The notes beneath the pieces were generated by a model. It worked only from the letters and a program-made list of their open reading frames with translations, ran no database searches and was not told the origin of the DNA. 37,610 bases of DNA from JACCZZ01 sp044227805 (GTDB taxonomy: Bacteria > Bacteroidota > Bacteroidia > Chitinophagales > UBA10324): positions 1-37,610 of the forward strand of contig JBGAWA010000026.1 of assembly GCA_044227805.1 (NCBI GenBank). The letters are read 5' to 3'. Position numbers and translations under genes: made by a program. Of this stretch, positions 35,596 to 37,610 are shown piece by piece; the first letter of the stretch is position 1, and each line of letters opens with the position of its first letter.

Positions 35596-35865
35596 CAGTC
35601 TTTGTTTATTGCAGGCAGCAGGCAACGTGAACCTGCTTTCGCAATATACTGATAATGGCCGCTTACTATTGATCCCTGAATTTTGATTTGAAAAATCCTG
35701 CCAGTTCACAAAGCAAAACGACGAAAGGTTGAGGCTGCCACCGGTAAGCAACTGTTTTATCCGCACCTCAACTTTGTATGATCGTTGCCGGCCAACAAAA
35801 GGTTGTGGCCAGATTGCGTATCAACAGCTATCGTCTCTATGTCTTTTTTGTATTTTTACCAGCCT

Positions 35866-37188
35866 ATGAACCAAACCGACAGGGCGATAGCTCCGCCGCT
35901 TCGTGATATTGAATCCATTACGTTGCCGCCCATTAGCAGGTTGCAACTCAGCAACGGAATTCCGGTGGTGAGCATCAATGCAGGAAGCCAGGAGGTAACA
36001 AAAGTGGAGCTGATCTTTGATGCAGGCCGATGGCAGGAACCCAGGCGCGCCGTTGCCGCCACCACCAGCAAACTGCTGATGGAGGGAACGCAGCATAAAA
36101 CAGCGCAGGAGGTGGCATCCGCTATTGAATTTTATGGCGCAAGCATTACCGCAGACGCTACCATTGACTATGCTCAGGTTTCACTCTTCACACTCAATAA
36201 GCATCTCGACCGGCTTTTTCCGCTGCTGCAGGAAGTGATCTTTGATGCCTCTTTTCCTGATAAGGAATTAGCCACTTACATACAGAACTGCAAGCAACGG
36301 CTGCTGGTGAACCTGCAAAAAGTGGATTTCCTCGCTCATAAAACATTTAATGAACATCTGTACAGCGGCAACTATCCTTCAGGTTATACTACCTCTCCGG
36401 AAGATTATGATCAGATTGACGCTTCGCTGTTAAGATCGTTTCATGCCTCGCAATACCGCCATGGTGCCTGTAAGATTATCATTGCAGGAAAAATTACCGG
36501 TCATTTGTTTGACCTGCTTGAAACGTATTTTGGTAAAACAATCATCTCTGCAACTACCGCTGCTCCCTATAGTCATTCCATAGCAAAAACCAGCAGCGGC
36601 AAAATGTTTACCGCGAAGAAAGATGCCGTGCAGTCCGGTATCAGGATCGGCAAAATGCTGGTGAACAAATTGCATCCTGATTTTCCCGCACTCAGGGTAT
36701 TGAACACCATTTTCGGGGGTTACTTCGGAAGCCGGCTGATGCAGAACCTGCGTGAAGACAAGGGCTATTGTTACGGCATACATTCTTCCATCTCTTCGTA
36801 CCTGCATGACGCGCACTGGTACGTGACAACTGAAGTGGGAGGCGAAGTGACCTGGAACGCCGTACAGGAAATTTATCATGAAATGGATCGTTTGAGGACA
36901 GAGCCGGTGCCGGATGATGAATTGCAACTTGTGAAGAATTATTTGCTGGGCGCTTTTCTTGCAGATGTGGACGGAGCATTTAATGTTGCGGAAGTGATGC
37001 GTGGACTGGAAGTGTATGGTTTGAAGGAAGATTTCTTCTACAATCTTATTCATACCATCAGAACCATCACACCTGCAGAGGTGCAACGGCTGGCTAATCA
37101 ATATCTCGGGCCGGAAGACATGCTGGAAGTGGTGGCGGGGAATCCGGATTTCGCACAGGCAGGCAGTCCTTCCAGTGTGCTGGCATAG
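35866..37188 (+). CDS. M16-family peptidase, non-catalytic partner subunit
   Basis: M16B-fold protein of 440 residues from the ATG at 35866; the frame continues upstream to a TTG at 35785 without family features. At the place of the zinc motif the sequence is AATTSKLLMEGTQHKT, so His-x-x-Glu-His is absent and it should not bind zinc. The second half keeps the Arg and Tyr used to hold substrate (NLREDKGYCYG, Arg296 and Tyr301/Tyr303), which the zinc-bearing relative at 31734 lacks. The two are complementary in the way known M16B heterodimers are. No signal peptide is visible. The usual adjacency of such pairs is broken here by two envelope genes. Confidence 0.9.
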   Translation: MNQTDRAIAPPLRDIESITLPPISRLQLSNGIPVVSINAGSQEVTKVELIFDAGRWQEPRRAVAATTSKLLMEGTQHKTAQEVASAIEFYGASITADATIDYAQVSLFTLNKHLDRLFPLLQEVIFDASFPDKELATYIQNCKQRLLVNLQKVDFLAHKTFNEHLYSGNYPSGYTTSPEDYDQIDASLLRSFHASQYRHGACKIIIAGKITGHLFDLLETYFGKTIISATTAAPYSHSIAKTSSGKMFTAKKDAVQSGIRIGKMLVNKLHPDFPALRVLNTIFGGYFGSRLMQNLREDKGYCYGIHSSISSYLHDAHWYVTTEVGGEVTWNAVQEIYHEMDRLRTEPVPDDELQLVKNYLLGAFLADVDGAFNVAEVMRGLEVYGLKEDFFYNLIHTIRTITPAEVQRLANQYLGPEDMLEVVAGNPDFAQAGSPSSVLA

Positions 37189-37231
37189 TTAACTTAATAA
37201 TCTGCTGTTACCCTATTACCCATCCTTAAAC

Positions 37232-37610
37232 ATGAAACAGCCAAGCAGTGGCATCATGCTTTTTTTATTCACCTGCTGCCTGCTCGCAGTTTTCCCTGCG
37301 CGCGCGCAGTGGATATTCGCGCCGAAACTTGATTGTGTTACCAATGTTTCCATTACCGGCAACCTGTTCGCCCGCCTCATCTGGACACCTCCGGTCAATG
37401 CCTGTGGCCCATTTAATGCCTATTACATTTACAGAAGTACTAATTTGAATGGCCCATATTCACTCATTTATTCTGAAACAAATCAGGCCGCAACTTCATA
37501 CGATGATAATGTAGGCAGCAGCAGCATCGTGTATTATTACTACATGGAGAGCGATTTCAACTGCCCCGGATTTACTGTATTGCAGTCTGATACCCTTGAC
37601 AGCAGCGACC
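37232..37610 (+). CDS. Exported protein with FnIII-like start, cut by window end
   Basis: The gene runs off the right edge: 126 codons are open with no stop. A signal peptide (GIMLFLFTCCLLAVFPARAQ) is followed by a beta-rich domain with FARLIWTPPV, YYIYRSTNLNGPYSLIY and YYYYMESDF, the look of a fibronectin type III or related Ig-like repeat, with paired Cys. In this phylum such starts often belong to long T9SS-secreted or gliding-associated proteins. Function cannot be given from this part. Confidence 0.7.
   Translation, partial: MKQPSSGIMLFLFTCCLLAVFPARAQWIFAPKLDCVTNVSITGNLFARLIWTPPVNACGPFNAYYIYRSTNLNGPYSLIYSETNQAATSYDDNVGSSSIVYYYYMESDFNCPGFTVLQSDTLDSSD

Noticed and set aside
36430..37101. 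223-codon minus-strand frame inside the second M16 gene
   Set aside because: Shadow of a clear M16 protein; Cys/His-rich composition is typical of antisense translation.
1..37610. CRISPR arrays, insertion sequences, prophage, integrases, toxin-antitoxin or restriction systems
   Set aside because: None of the hallmark repeats, terminal inverted repeats or protein families was seen on either strand.

Overview
The window looks like a chromosomal segment of an uncultured or little-studied Bacteroidota bacterium, probably near Chitinophagales/Sphingobacteriales. The evidence is: secreted proteins with C-terminal type IX secretion (T9SS) sorting domains, a TonB-dependent receptor with a carboxypeptidase-like N-terminal domain, a DUF5916 outer-membrane protein, an OmpA-type lipoprotein, futalosine-pathway menaquinone synthesis (MqnC), and several promoter-like elements of the Bacteroidota form (TTG, about 19 nt, TAnnTTTG). 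No rRNA, tRNA, CRISPR array, insertion sequence, phage gene or plasmid function was seen. Base composition is fairly even by eye; one small secreted protein gene near 25.6-26.1 kb is clearly AT-richer.

Layout. 0-3.3 kb: guaB (IMP dehydrogenase), convergent with a large helical protein of unknown function. 3.3-3.9 kb: a divergent intergenic region with an unexplained terminator-like hairpin. 3.9-6.5 kb: an NAD-dependent epimerase/reductase and a PLP-dependent decarboxylase. 6.6-12.8 kb: a surface block with a T9SS-secreted protein tightly coupled to a TonB-dependent receptor, followed by a DUF5916 protein. 12.9-16.2 kb: phenylacetate-CoA ligase and an exported subtilisin-like protease. 16.2-20.1 kb: a damaged stretch in which an exonuclease/GIY-YIG fusion gene, a LysE-type exporter gene and the 3' end of a membrane glycosyltransferase gene all carry frameshifts or premature stops. 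20.2-23.7 kb: OmpA-like lipoprotein, then an AraC regulator, YceI-like protein and extradiol-dioxygenase-like protein on one strand. 23.9-28.3 kb: sugar kinase and small membrane or accessory genes (HdeD-like, orphan secreted protein, four-helix membrane protein, DUF1801, isoprenylcysteine-methyltransferase-like). 28.5-31.3 kb: L,D-transpeptidase and mqnC. 31.7-37.2 kb: two M16 peptidase-family genes, one with the zinc site and one without, flanking a secreted peptidylarginine-deiminase-like enzyme and a small exported protein. The window ends inside another exported protein.

How the genes fit together: much of the segment concerns the cell envelope and secreted products (receptor, T9SS cargo, proteases, wall cross-linking, OmpA anchor), mixed with housekeeping metabolism. 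The strongest points for follow-up are the PPAD-like secreted deiminase with a complete catalytic set, placed between complementary halves of an M16 pair; the local cluster of broken genes, which is either real decay or poor local consensus; and a family of short intergenic repeats with conserved ends. I did not find a clearly new defence or mobile system.
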